A model generated the notes under the pieces. It did not search any database. It was not told the DNA's origin and worked only from the letters and a program-made list of their open reading frames with translations. A stretch of 43,788 nucleotides of DNA from a virus. The position numbers were made by a program, and so were the translations under genes. Shown here in pieces: positions 13,048 through 21,168 of the stretch (the first letter of the stretch is position 1; the number at the start of each line of letters is the position of its first letter). The DNA lies in IMG/VR virus record IMGVR_UViG_3300023222_000040, positions 1-43,788 of that record, one strand, 5' to 3'.

Positions 13048-15213
13048 ATGGCAGATCCAATTATAGAACTAGTTGAAGAAGATGAAGGCACGGTTGAAGC
13101 GCAAGGCGTTGAGCTTCTTGCGTCCTACTTCACGGTTAACAATGGCGTAGCAATACCCAAGGCAAACATAGCTGACATGTTTGGCGAGCAAACTTTGATG
13201 TTGCTAGGTAAAAGCGTCATTGAAGGGTTTGAAGCCGATCTTGATTCGATGGAGGAATGGCTAGACTTCGTTAAAACGGGTATGAAACTCGTTAAGCAGG
13301 AGAAGCAAGCCAAGTCAACACCGTGGGAAGGTGCGAGTAACTTCAAGTCGCCAACACTCATGCAAGCCGCGCTTAAATTTAGTGACAGGGCATCGACTGA
13401 GCTTTTACGTCAAGAAGATGTCGTAAAGACTGCGGTCATTGGCCGTGATACTAACGGCGAAAAGGCCAAGCAAGCAGACCGTGTTGCTGAGTATTCAAAC
13501 TACCAACTTAATGTTGAAATGGAAGAGTGGCGCGACGAGCACGAGAAGCTTCTGTACAAACTACCGTATGATGGCACCGTGTTTAAGAAAACATTCTTTG
13601 ATTCACGATTAGGCCGACCAGTATCAAACGTCATCACTCATCCTAACTTTGTTGTCAACAATGCGTCTGATAGTATTACGCGTTTACGCCGATTTAGTGA
13701 AACGTTCGATCTATCTGAGAATGAGGTCATTGAGCGTCAACGTCAGGGTATCTGGTTAGAGGTTGAGTTGTCACTTGGCACGACTGTTGAAGAAGTTGAT
13801 CAAGAGCATGAAGCAGAATCGGATAAATTCACCACGTTCATTGAGCAACAAGGCTACTTTGATTTAGATGGTGACGGTTATGAAGAACCGTATACATTCG
13901 TAGTTGAAAAGGCATCGCAAACAGTTGTCCGTATCACTCCACGCTTTGAGCCTTCTGATGTACTGGTTAAGGATGAGGTTAATCTACGAGCTGCCAAGTT
14001 ATCATCGCTAATTGGTGACGATGGTGAATTAGCTAAAACTGATGGTAAGCGTGAGATTGTACGCATTAAGGCTATCAACAACATTACTAAGTATGGTTTC
14101 CTTCGTGACCCTGAAGGTGGATTCTTGGATGTAGGCTACTCGTATATTCTAGGCGCGTTAACTGCAGGTATTAACGCCACGACTAATCAGTTAGTTGATG
14201 CTGGTACATTGTCAAACCGTCAAGGTGGTTGGCTAGCTAAAGGTTTCCGTCGCAAGATGGGCGATTCAGCATTTAAGCCTGGGCAGTGGAAACAAACGGG
14301 AATATCCGCAATAGACTTGCGTAATGGCATCGTACCGCTTCCGGTTAAAGAGCCGAGTCAGGCGTTATTCTCATTGATGCAATTTATGATTAGTTCATCA
14401 CAAGAGCTATCAGCATCAGCAGATTTAACACAGGCGCTAGGTGCCAACGCTCCGGCGACGACAACACTTGCATTAGTTCAAGAGCAGCAGCAATCAGCGG
14501 GCGCCATTATCCTCCGTGTCTATCGCGCTATGAGTGCTGAATTTAAGAAGCTATTTGAGCTTAACGCTAAGTTTCTAGACCCTGAAGAATATCAAGAAGT
14601 TTTGGACGATCCAGAGGCTAATTTTGAAGCTGATTTTGATATCCGAAAGATGAATATTGTCCCTATTGCAAACCCTGAAATTTCTAGTAAAATACAACGT
14701 ATACAGCAAGCGCAAGCCGAACTTAGTCAGGTTCAATTGGTGCAAGCTGCGGGTGGTGATATTAGACCTGTTGTTAAAAGTTTCTTTGAAGCTATTGGGA
14801 CGCAGAATATTGATGAGATATTCCCTGATTTACAGCCACAAGAACAGTTACAAAAACTATTATCAGAAAATCCAGATTTAGCCGAACTGATTAGCGGTGA
14901 GGCTGAACGAGCGGATTTAATAGCGGCTAGCCAAGCTGATGCATTAGAGCGTGAAGAATCACGTAAAGACGCTGAAACAGCTAGTAAATTAGATAAAGAA
15001 GCATCTGAAGTTGAGAAGAATAACTCAGCAACAGTTCTGAATCTGGAAAAAGCAGAGACGGAAGATTTAAACAATCAAATCTCGACCTACACAGCAGCAG
15101 GTCAGATTGATCAGCAAGCACTGCAAAACGAGCAAACTTTGCAGCAACTACAGCAGCCACAGGAGCTGAATAATGCCAGTATTAACCAAGCAAGACCTAC
15201 AGGATTGGAATAG
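13048..15213 (+). CDS. Portal protein
   Basis: The 721-residue protein is close to the P22 portal (about 725). It forms the dodecameric ring at the packaging vertex. The first third (PWEGASNFKSPTLMQAALKFSDRASTELL, then LLYKLPYDGTVFKKTFFDSRLGRPVSNVI) is typical of portal proteins in this podophage group. The last 180 residues are glutamine- and glutamate-rich and strongly helical, matching the helical barrel that projects into the P22 head. It follows the terminase and precedes the scaffold, as in P22. Confidence 0.85.
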   Translation: MADPIIELVEEDEGTVEAQGVELLASYFTVNNGVAIPKANIADMFGEQTLMLLGKSVIEGFEADLDSMEEWLDFVKTGMKLVKQEKQAKSTPWEGASNFKSPTLMQAALKFSDRASTELLRQEDVVKTAVIGRDTNGEKAKQADRVAEYSNYQLNVEMEEWRDEHEKLLYKLPYDGTVFKKTFFDSRLGRPVSNVITHPNFVVNNASDSITRLRRFSETFDLSENEVIERQRQGIWLEVELSLGTTVEEVDQEHEAESDKFTTFIEQQGYFDLDGDGYEEPYTFVVEKASQTVVRITPRFEPSDVLVKDEVNLRAAKLSSLIGDDGELAKTDGKREIVRIKAINNITKYGFLRDPEGGFLDVGYSYILGALTAGINATTNQLVDAGTLSNRQGGWLAKGFRRKMGDSAFKPGQWKQTGISAIDLRNGIVPLPVKEPSQALFSLMQFMISSSQELSASADLTQALGANAPATTTLALVQEQQQSAGAIILRVYRAMSAEFKKLFELNAKFLDPEEYQEVLDDPEANFEADFDIRKMNIVPIANPEISSKIQRIQQAQAELSQVQLVQAAGGDIRPVVKSFFEAIGTQNIDEIFPDLQPQEQLQKLLSENPDLAELISGEAERADLIAASQADALEREESRKDAETASKLDKEASEVEKNNSATVLNLEKAETEDLNNQISTYTAAGQIDQQALQNEQTLQQLQQPQELNNASINQARPTGLE

Positions 15214-15397
15214 CCATCCAGTAACGCAGCAAATATTTAAAGAAATCAACGAAGCGGTGGTTAACCTCAAGAGCGTGTCAGTTGTTCGCGACACAGTTGA
15301 TCAGACAGCAATGCAAGCCTCGTATAATGAAGGTGTTTTTGAAGGTGTTAAAACCTTAAAAGAAACCTATGAAGATTTATTGGAGGGTGCGGAATGA
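15173..15397 (+). CDS. Small hypothetical head-region protein
   Basis: The 74-residue helical protein overlaps the portal end by 41 bp in another frame. AGGAG sits 9 bp ahead of the ATG, which supports the call. The protein is rich in helix formers (QQIFKEINEAVVNLK) and has no known family. It overlaps the next start by 4 bp. Confidence 0.55.
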   Translation: MPVLTKQDLQDWNSHPVTQQIFKEINEAVVNLKSVSVVRDTVDQTAMQASYNEGVFEGVKTLKETYEDLLEGAE

Positions 15398-15657
15398 ACT
15401 CTAAATCCTTACCTTTGCCAGTTGTAGATACAAGCGATTGGAGCGATGCCGAAGCAAAAGACGGAGTAGCTTACAGTCGGGAAAATGCAGGACCAGTTGT
15501 GACATATAAGATGATAGATCTTGAAAATGGGTTTAAAACTCAGCCATTTTTTGGCATGTCCATAGATGGATCGGCTTGGGTGCGCGTTAGCCGTGTTATG
15601 GAAGTCGCGATTGAAAGAGCTGAAATGGGCTTTAATAACTTGGAGGTGAGTAAATGA
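15394..15657 (+). CDS. Small hypothetical protein in the head gene cluster
   Basis: This 87-residue, beta-rich-looking protein is not recognised. It is coupled on both sides by ATGA overlaps with neighbours in the portal-scaffold interval. It is likely an accessory assembly protein, by position only. Confidence 0.5.
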   Translation: MNSKSLPLPVVDTSDWSDAEAKDGVAYSRENAGPVVTYKMIDLENGFKTQPFFGMSIDGSAWVRVSRVMEVAIERAEMGFNNLEVSK

Positions 15658-16025
15658 GCCATCCAGTCAAGCCACTAGGACACCATGTACTAATTGAGAT
15701 CATCCCTGTTCAGTTTAAATCAACTGGCGGTATTATCTTAACAACTGAAAAAGATACAGAGCGTGAACGCAAAGGCCGTGATTTAGGTCGAGTGTTAGCG
15801 TTTGGTCCCACTGCTTATAAGGGCTTCTCAGGTTGCGAATGTGCATCTGATTGGGGCGTTAAAGAAGGTGACGTTGTAGAATTGAAAGGGCGCTACGACG
15901 GCAAATTTAGCTCAGTTGTAGATTACGACGAGAGTTATAAAAACTTACGTTACGTTAGTGATAGCGACATTATCGGCGTATTTAGTGATGAAATAGTTAA
16001 ACAACTTATTGACGAGGATAAGTAA
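15654..16025 (+). CDS. GroES-like co-chaperonin
   Basis: The 123-residue protein matches the Cpn10/GroES fold: PLGHHVLIEIIPVQFKSTGGIILTT is the opening strand and mobile-loop region, where GroES binds GroEL. RDLGRVLAFGP and KEGDVVELKGRYDG are the later strands, and VSDSDIIGVF is the closing strand. In T4, gp31 replaces GroES so GroEL can fold the coat protein, so a phage copy beside scaffold and coat genes suggests the same job (inference). It contains a short insertion with two cysteines (GCECASDWG) not found in GroES. Confidence 0.75.
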   Translation: MSHPVKPLGHHVLIEIIPVQFKSTGGIILTTEKDTERERKGRDLGRVLAFGPTAYKGFSGCECASDWGVKEGDVVELKGRYDGKFSSVVDYDESYKNLRYVSDSDIIGVFSDEIVKQLIDEDK

Positions 16026-16874
16026 ATGGACGAATCAGAATTTTTAGGCCAAGTAAATGCCGATTTAGACGATCAACTCAAAGATGAAGGTGTTGATACT
16101 GAAATCATTAAAGATGCCATCGTGGATGATAACGAGCCTGATGAGCTCAAGTTATCGCCAATCGAGCAGAAAGCTTATGATCAGGGTTGGCGACCACAAA
16201 AAGATTTTACCGGTGATGAAGATAGCTGGAAAACTGCCCGCGAATATGTGCAGTACGGCGAAATCATATCGCTGGTTAAGCAGAATAAGAAAGAGTTGGA
16301 CAATCAAAAGCGTGACTTTGATGACCGACTTGAAAACACCAACAAGTTAAACGAAGCTCGACGCAAGTCAGAAATAGCAGATTTGAAAACAAAGCAGCGT
16401 GAAGCTGTTGACCTTGCAGATACGGACGCTTACGACAGTACTCAGAAAAAGATTGACGAGTTAGAGTCTCAAACTGTAACCACGCAACCAGCGCAACAAG
16501 GTAAAGATCCCGATATTGTCGATTGGGAAGCTAAAAACCCTTGGATTAATGACGTAAACGACGAACGTACCGTAGTTGCTCAAAGTATGTTTAACAACTA
16601 CACCGCTCAGAATAAAGGCGCGTCCGCCGCACAAGCACTGGCGCATATCGATAGTAAGTTAAGTAAGCTTTACCCCACCGAAAATACTAATGCTCGACGT
16701 GATCAACCAAACACGACTGAAAGTGTTGCACGTAAACCGCAGCGCCGTAGTAAAGAGTTATCCATGTCAGATCTTACTAACGAAGAGAGTAAAGAGTGGC
16801 AAATGTTCGGGCGTACAATGTTTAAAACTGAAAAGGCTTTCTTAAAAGCTGTTAAAGACGCGAGGGTTAAATAA
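16026..16874 (+). CDS. Scaffolding protein
   Basis: The 282-residue protein has the character of a P22-type scaffold. The first 60 residues are acidic. Next comes a RPQKDFTGDEDSWKTAREYVQYG segment seen in scaffolds of this phage group. A coiled coil fills about 85-150 (NKKELDNQKRDFDDRL and on). The end is basic and helical (TMFKTEKAFLKAVKDARVK), matching the coat-binding helix-turn-helix at the end of P22 gp8. It would guide prohead assembly and leave the capsid before packaging. Confidence 0.7.
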   Translation: MDESEFLGQVNADLDDQLKDEGVDTEIIKDAIVDDNEPDELKLSPIEQKAYDQGWRPQKDFTGDEDSWKTAREYVQYGEIISLVKQNKKELDNQKRDFDDRLENTNKLNEARRKSEIADLKTKQREAVDLADTDAYDSTQKKIDELESQTVTTQPAQQGKDPDIVDWEAKNPWINDVNDERTVVAQSMFNNYTAQNKGASAAQALAHIDSKLSKLYPTENTNARRDQPNTTESVARKPQRRSKELSMSDLTNEESKEWQMFGRTMFKTEKAFLKAVKDARVK

Positions 16875-17071
16875 TGTCTAAACCAATTATCAAATATTTT
16901 AAATACGATCATTTACCAGAAAAACTACAGGTTATCAGTAAGCCTTTCGGTGATTTAGCTGCGAAAATGGATAGCGAACTTATTGCTAGTGATGAGAAGA
17001 CTGCTGGTCTTCGTAAGTTATTGGAAGCGAAAGATTGCATGGTAAGAGCTTCTATGGAAGGGCGCAAGTAA
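16874..17071 (+). CDS. acb2: Acb2-like anti-CBASS cyclic-nucleotide sponge
   Basis: The 65-residue helical protein shows the Acb2/Tad1-hairpin signature: YDHLPEKLQVISKPFGDLA (residues 11-29), then LRKLLEAKDCMVRA (46-59). Acb2 proteins form hexamers that bind cyclic di- and trinucleotides made by CBASS and related immune systems, so the effector is never activated (published for Pseudomonas phage PaMx33 and for T4 Vs.4). A tyrosine at residue 11 and lysines near 23 and 31 are candidates for the ligand pocket. The start overlaps the scaffold stop (ATGTC reading from TAATG), so it is made with structural proteins. Length is shorter than many family members, near the core domain size. Confidence 0.78.
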   Translation: MSKPIIKYFKYDHLPEKLQVISKPFGDLAAKMDSELIASDEKTAGLRKLLEAKDCMVRASMEGRK

Positions 17072-17520
17072 TGGGTAATAAAGTTAACATTCGTGAATGC
17101 ATAGAAAGCAAATTAATGAGCCATGTTGACATGGTTAAGTTTAAATGCTTCAAAGAGGTTCATGCCATCCCTATGACTGCTGGCGTGTACTTCTCAATTA
17201 AAGACAAGCCAGTCCCGCCTATTCACAATCATGATACTGATGGTTATTTGGTTTGCTACAGTCGAGGCTTGGTTGATGAATATGTGTCATGGTCTCCTAA
17301 TGGCGCGTTCGATAGTGGATACAGAGTGATATCGGGTGATAAATATTCTAACGATATAGAATCAATAAATAATTTTGAAATTGAATTGCAAGATCTTATC
17401 GACTCAGCTTCAAATATACCCCTTGTTACCGTTTACGGCGTAGTGAAACTTATAGCTTCAGACATGTTAAACAAGGCATCAATGGCTAGAGTTATGTTAA
17501 TGAGTGGAGGTAATAAATAA
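17071..17520 (+). CDS. Hypothetical protein with putative Cys/His sites
   Basis: The 149-residue protein is read from the ATG at 17071, which overlaps the acb2 stop (TAATG). An in-frame start at 17035 lies inside acb2 and is less likely. The sequence has IHNHDTDGYLVCYSRG and WSPNGAFDSGYRV segments, suggesting a beta-rich fold. The nearby acb2 and its absence from the P22 plan suggest an accessory gene (inference). Confidence 0.5.
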   Translation: MGNKVNIRECIESKLMSHVDMVKFKCFKEVHAIPMTAGVYFSIKDKPVPPIHNHDTDGYLVCYSRGLVDEYVSWSPNGAFDSGYRVISGDKYSNDIESINNFEIELQDLIDSASNIPLVTVYGVVKLIASDMLNKASMARVMLMSGGNK

Positions 17521-17912
17521 TGACTAAATCACGAGATTCACAAGCACACGCTAATAAAGATCGCCCTGCACGTATTCCAATGACAGGCGGCAATAAGCTG
17601 CATGTACCTGAAACAATCAAAGAGGAAGGATATCATTACTATTGGGCGGTTGATCGCAAAGGTATGATTGAACAACTTGAAGCTGCTTGGTATGAAAAAG
17701 TAAAAGACGAACGCGGCGAAGATTTCACGGTCGCGGCTGGTAATGATGAAACTCATTATCTAATGCGTATCGAGTTAGCTTACTATAAAGAAGATATGGC
17801 TAAACAGCAGAAGCAAAATCTCAACACCACCAACTCACAAGCTCAGAAACTCGGTGAAGAAGAATACGTTCCAATGGGTCGTGAAAAAGTTACAGAACGC
17901 GAGCTTATTTAG
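17520..17912 (+). CDS. Hypothetical protein of the head region
   Basis: The 130-residue protein begins with a charged stretch (KSRDSQAHANKDRPARIPMTGGNKLHVPE), followed by GYHYYWAVDRKGMIEQLEAAWYEKV. This pattern (a short P-E linker, then YxWxxD, then a helix) is common in small proteins next to phage coat genes, where they may be coat or vertex accessory factors. It overlaps the previous gene by 1 bp and precedes a 203-bp leader. Confidence 0.5.
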   Translation: MTKSRDSQAHANKDRPARIPMTGGNKLHVPETIKEEGYHYYWAVDRKGMIEQLEAAWYEKVKDERGEDFTVAAGNDETHYLMRIELAYYKEDMAKQQKQNLNTTNSQAQKLGEEEYVPMGREKVTERELI

Positions 17913-18115
17913 CGGTAGTTTGTAAACATTCACATAATGAGTTAAAATTCAAGTATACAGCGGTTTAACAAGGTTAGGCCGCTTAACTAATTTCAAAGAG
18001 ATCGCCTGTTAAGCAACGCAAGCCGTCCCAAGTCCACAGGTAAGAAACCCTGATTGATTTGTAAAATAACGTCCATAGAGGGCATTACGCTACTTTTTAA
18101 ATTAAGGATTTTATT
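17913..18115 (+). promoter_or_regulatory. Untranslated leader of the coat operon with a candidate promoter
   Basis: This is the longest gap in the late genes. A promoter candidate is TTGTAA (17920-17925), 17-bp spacer, TAAAAT (17943-17948). Two potential stems follow: AGCGG (17959-17963) with CCGCT (17979-17983), and CCTGT (18005-18009) with ACAGG (18036-18040). The ATG at 18116 has AAGGA ahead. A dedicated promoter or structured leader would give coat proteins their high yield. Confidence 0.5.
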
Positions 18116-18682
18116 ATGGCTGGTGGATTTCGCCCCATTCAAGACCGATCAGGTCACCCGTATACAGGTAAGATTGAAACTTACGCTGTAGACGCTGCCC
18201 ATGCAACCCTGTTGTCAGTCGGTGACTTAGTTGCCGAAACTGGTAACTTAGACGCTGCGACGGGTATCTCAGAAGCCGATGCAATCAGCGCTGGTACTGG
18301 TAATTTGATTACTGGTGTTATCGTCGGTATTGACTTTAATATGTCAAATCTAGAACAAAAAGGCTTGCCCGCTTTAATTGCTGGCACCATTAAGGTTGCT
18401 GTCGATAAGGATATGCTGCTTGAAGCTGAAACACTTGGCGGCACATTTGCGCTAACAGATGTTGGTGGTAACTTGCCTGTAACGGTAACCGCTGCAACTC
18501 AATCAGGCGGTCTTGTTAATTCCAATATGGTTGTTAATACAACTGGTAACGCAATTAGCGCAACTGAACAGGTTCGTGTTGTTGGTGTGAAAGACTCTGG
18601 TTCAATCACGTATCCAGCTCCAGCGGGTACAACCTTAATCGTTCGTATCAACGAATCAACCAACGATGCGGTAGGAGTATAA
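18116..18682 (+). CDS. Head decoration-like structural protein
   Basis: The 188-residue protein is alanine-, glycine- and threonine-rich, low in cysteine and beta-rich (GDLVAETGNLDAATGISEADA, then TTLIVRINESTND at the end). It lies 1 bp before the coat gene and follows the head leader. Proteins at this place in related phages are capsid decoration or co-expressed head proteins. The specific role is not shown by the sequence. Confidence 0.6.
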   Translation: MAGGFRPIQDRSGHPYTGKIETYAVDAAHATLLSVGDLVAETGNLDAATGISEADAISAGTGNLITGVIVGIDFNMSNLEQKGLPALIAGTIKVAVDKDMLLEAETLGGTFALTDVGGNLPVTVTAATQSGGLVNSNMVVNTTGNAISATEQVRVVGVKDSGSITYPAPAGTTLIVRINESTNDAVGV

Positions 18683-18683
18683 T

Positions 18684-19607
18684 ATGTCAGGTGTAATTAC
18701 AACCGGTAACATCTCGCGTCTACTCGTCGAAGGTGTAAAAAACGTATTTGGTCAAGCTTATGAAGCTCATTCGGTTCAATGGAATCAGCTTTTTGATACT
18801 GAAGACTCACGCAAAGCATTCGAACAAGATCAACAATTCGAAGGTTTCGGACTAGCGCCAGTTAAAAATGAAGGTGCCGGCGTTGCTTATGATTCACAAC
18901 AAGAAGGTTTTAGCCCTAAGTTTAAAAACTTAACATACGCTAAAGGTTTTATTGTGACTAAAGAAGCAATGGCCGATAACCTTTACAACTTGTTTGATCG
19001 TCGTGCTCGTGCGCTTGCTTTCTCAATGCAGCAAACGAAAGAGAATGTCGGTGCTAACATCTATAACCGCGGTTTTAACCCAGCTTTCTTGATGGAAGGC
19101 GGTGACGGTGTTGAACTGTTTTCACAAGCTCACATCAACGGCCCATCTGACTCAACTACTTTTAGTAATGAATTAGCGGTTGCCGCTGCACTGTCTGAAG
19201 CATCGTTGGAAGATCTGCTAATCCAGATTAATGAAGCTACCGATCCGCGTGGTCTGCGTATTGCCTTACGTGGCAAAAGTCTGATTGTCCCGCCTAAGCT
19301 AGGTTTTGAAGCGGAGCGTATTCTTAACTCTGTACTGCAAAACGATACAGGCAACAACGCGATCAACGCTGTACGTTCAACAGGTATGTTACCTGGTGGC
19401 CATATGGTTAATAACTATCTAACTTCAAGCACAGCATGGTTCATTAAAACTAACGCGCCTGATGGTATGAAATACTTCACACGTCAAGGTGTAGAGTTTG
19501 ATCAAGATATGGACTTTGGCACAAGTAATGCCCGATTTAAAGCAGATGAACGGTATTCATTTGGCTGGAGTGATCCAAGAGGTGCATACGGGAGTTCTGG
19601 CGTCTAA
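18684..19607 (+). CDS. Major capsid protein
   Basis: This is the coat protein by position (after portal and scaffold, before gp4- and gp10-like genes) and by content: 307 residues with few cysteines. Segments recall the Mu-like/HK97 fold coat family: an amino-terminal extended arm (GNISRLLVEGVKNVFGQAYE), YAKGFIVTKEAMADNLYNL in the spine-helix region, and GLRIALRGKSLIVPPKLGFEAERIL before the A domain. It is shorter than the P22 coat (430) because it has no large inserted domain. A strong terminator-like hairpin follows. Confidence 0.8.
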   Translation: MSGVITTGNISRLLVEGVKNVFGQAYEAHSVQWNQLFDTEDSRKAFEQDQQFEGFGLAPVKNEGAGVAYDSQQEGFSPKFKNLTYAKGFIVTKEAMADNLYNLFDRRARALAFSMQQTKENVGANIYNRGFNPAFLMEGGDGVELFSQAHINGPSDSTTFSNELAVAAALSEASLEDLLIQINEATDPRGLRIALRGKSLIVPPKLGFEAERILNSVLQNDTGNNAINAVRSTGMLPGGHMVNNYLTSSTAWFIKTNAPDGMKYFTRQGVEFDQDMDFGTSNARFKADERYSFGWSDPRGAYGSSGV

Positions 19608-19641
19608 GGTCTAGGTTATTTCCATGTAAAAGTATAACAGT

Positions 19642-19660
19642 GGGGGTTCGCCCCCTTCTT
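19642..19660 (+). terminator. Terminator or attenuator after the coat gene
   Basis: GGGGG (19642-19646), TTCG tetraloop, CCCCC (19651-19655), then TTCTTTCCT. The stem is short but very stable, and the T run is interrupted, so partial termination is likely. It would lower the output of the genes after coat. Confidence 0.7.
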
Positions 19661-19687
19661 TCCTATAATTGCGTTCATGTTGGTCAA

Positions 19688-19706
19688 TCACGGTTAAATT
19701 CCGTGA
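19688..19706 (+). other. Perfect 6-bp inverted repeat before the next gene
   Basis: TCACGG (19688-19693), loop TTAAATT, CCGTGA (19701-19706). It lies 20 bp upstream of the ATG at 19726, just before GGAG, so it may shape initiation of that gene. Confidence 0.5.
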
Positions 19707-19725
19707 CAGCGCTTTGGAGTATAAA

Positions 19726-20136
19726 ATGTCAGAATTTTCTAAGCTTCGCTTAACCGTCATGCCTAACGGATTTGCAACTTTCATTGTAGATAATAACGCA
19801 GAAATCAAAACAGAAAACTATACGGTAATTGTTAATGATGACTCAGGTAAAACACTTGTATCAACACTTGACGGTATTGTATTTACGCTTCCCTCCATTG
19901 CCATTGGTGAAACCATTACCTTTGTAAACATGGCTGATGATGGTCAAGCTGAATTAAGCATTAGCCCTGCTGCATTGGATGGCATTACTTACGCCGGTAG
20001 CTCAACCGATGATTTGGATCTTATTAACACCAAAGCAACAGCTAAAAAAGGCGATTATGTGACGCTTGCAAGTCTTGATGGCGTAGTGGCGTGGCAAGTT
20101 GTAGATGCTCGCGGTATTTGGGTTAAAGAGACTTAA
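19726..20136 (+). CDS. Virion structural protein, function unknown
   Basis: The 136-residue beta-rich protein is read from ATG 19726 after TTTGGAG; longer in-frame starts lie in the terminator region and are unlikely. It has the threonine-, aspartate- and glycine-rich composition of head or neck proteins (FTLPSIAIGETITFVNMADDG, and a WQVVDARGIWVKE end). It is probably a head surface protein. Confidence 0.55.
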   Translation: MSEFSKLRLTVMPNGFATFIVDNNAEIKTENYTVIVNDDSGKTLVSTLDGIVFTLPSIAIGETITFVNMADDGQAELSISPAALDGITYAGSSTDDLDLINTKATAKKGDYVTLASLDGVVAWQVVDARGIWVKET

Positions 20137-20146
20137 GGGGTGATTT

Positions 20147-20476
20147 ATGAGACCAGTAACTGTAACGGTTAGCTCGGCGGCAACTTCCGAACCGATTCCT
20201 GTTAATTGGAGGTGTACCCCGTTCTCTATGGCGATCGGTGTCGATCTTAATCCAGGCGTGTTGACATACACAGTCGAGCATACATTTGATGATTCTACCG
20301 ATTTTGCCAGTGCGACTGATTATAATTCTAACGCTACGTGGCGAACAACCACAGGATTATCGGCGTTAACAGCAACAGATGAGGGGAATATAGCTTTCCC
20401 TATTAGAGCGGTTAGATTAAACGTTACTGCGTTTACTTCTGGCAGCGCTGAAATGACCATAATACAGGCTAACTGA
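20147..20476 (+). CDS. Virion structural protein, function unknown
   Basis: The 109-residue protein is rich in threonine, serine and alanine with alternating beta patterns. The segments TPFSMAIGVDLNPGVLTYTVEHTFDD and AVRLNVTAFTSGSAEMTIIQAN are typical of small head or neck structural proteins (beta sandwich). AGGGGTG precedes the ATG. Overlaps the next start by 1 bp. Confidence 0.55.
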   Translation: MRPVTVTVSSAATSEPIPVNWRCTPFSMAIGVDLNPGVLTYTVEHTFDDSTDFASATDYNSNATWRTTTGLSALTATDEGNIAFPIRAVRLNVTAFTSGSAEMTIIQAN

Positions 20477-21150
20477 TGGGAACTATAAGCAGAGGTCAAG
20501 GATTAAGTTTGATTCACGGGGGCGACTTCGGTGTTGGCGCTCGTGGTGTTTCAAATCCACCACGAGGAATATCGGCAATCGAGGTTGAATTCCGTTTTTT
20601 TACTAACTTAAAATCAACTAGCTCTCAGCATTATACATTCCCCGCAGCCGTATTGACTGGAGATTACAAGGAGGAGGTAAGTGTCGTTTTTTATGGTGAA
20701 TTGATAATATGTATAGGAAACGCATCTAACACTAATAACAGGGTAGAAGTAAATCCAGACGGCTCTATCGATTGGAAGGTTGCGGATTTATCGTTAATAG
20801 TTTCCGCACCAGTTGGATCCGTTCCTTTGAATCAGCCAACAGATATTATTGTTGAAAGAATTGGAAACGCTGGCACAATAAAAGTAAATGGCGCAACCGT
20901 CTTTTCTGGAACAGTTATCACAAGCACATGCACAGTAAGCAGTATCGGGGAAACTGGCGGGGTCTTATTTTCAGATGGCATCATTTCCAATGTAATAATA
21001 ACTGACGCCGGAACAGTGGTTAGAGATTACCCAATTAATGAGGATTGGGTTTCTAACCTAATACTTAACGATAACTCTGTAAGTGCACAAGATGGATTGG
21101 CGGTTAATATTACATCTGACGATGCGCGGTTGCTTCCAACTGTAGGCTAA
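20476..21150 (+). CDS. LamG/concanavalin-like structural protein
   Basis: The 224-residue protein is beta-rich. Residues about 30-160 read like a laminin-G/concanavalin jelly roll (IEVEFRFFTNLKS, then YGELIICIGNAS, then PTDIIVERIGNAGTIKVNGATVFSGT). Such domains on virions often bind carbohydrates at the cell surface. It is not part of the P22 gene set, and its composition is more AT-rich than that of coat or portal, so it may have been acquired separately. Confidence 0.5.
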   Translation: MGTISRGQGLSLIHGGDFGVGARGVSNPPRGISAIEVEFRFFTNLKSTSSQHYTFPAAVLTGDYKEEVSVVFYGELIICIGNASNTNNRVEVNPDGSIDWKVADLSLIVSAPVGSVPLNQPTDIIVERIGNAGTIKVNGATVFSGTVITSTCTVSSIGETGGVLFSDGIISNVIITDAGTVVRDYPINEDWVSNLILNDNSVSAQDGLAVNITSDDARLLPTVG

Positions 21151-21168
21151 ATTAAAGAGGCGGGTAAT

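Noticed and set aside
14733-15074. Long reverse-strand frame antisense to the portal gene (113 codons)
   Set aside because: It is the mirror of the repetitive coiled-coil coding of the portal, rich in serine and leucine as antisense frames are, and has no ribosome site.
17035-17070. Upstream in-frame start for the gene at 17071
   Set aside because: It would lie inside acb2, and the TAATG overlap at 17071 is the better start.
17959-18040. Possible tRNA in the coat leader
   Set aside because: No cloverleaf can be drawn: acceptor and T-arm consensus bases are missing.
19664-19669. TATAAT just after the coat terminator
   Set aside because: No -35 box at a workable distance and no extended -10; kept only as a chance match.
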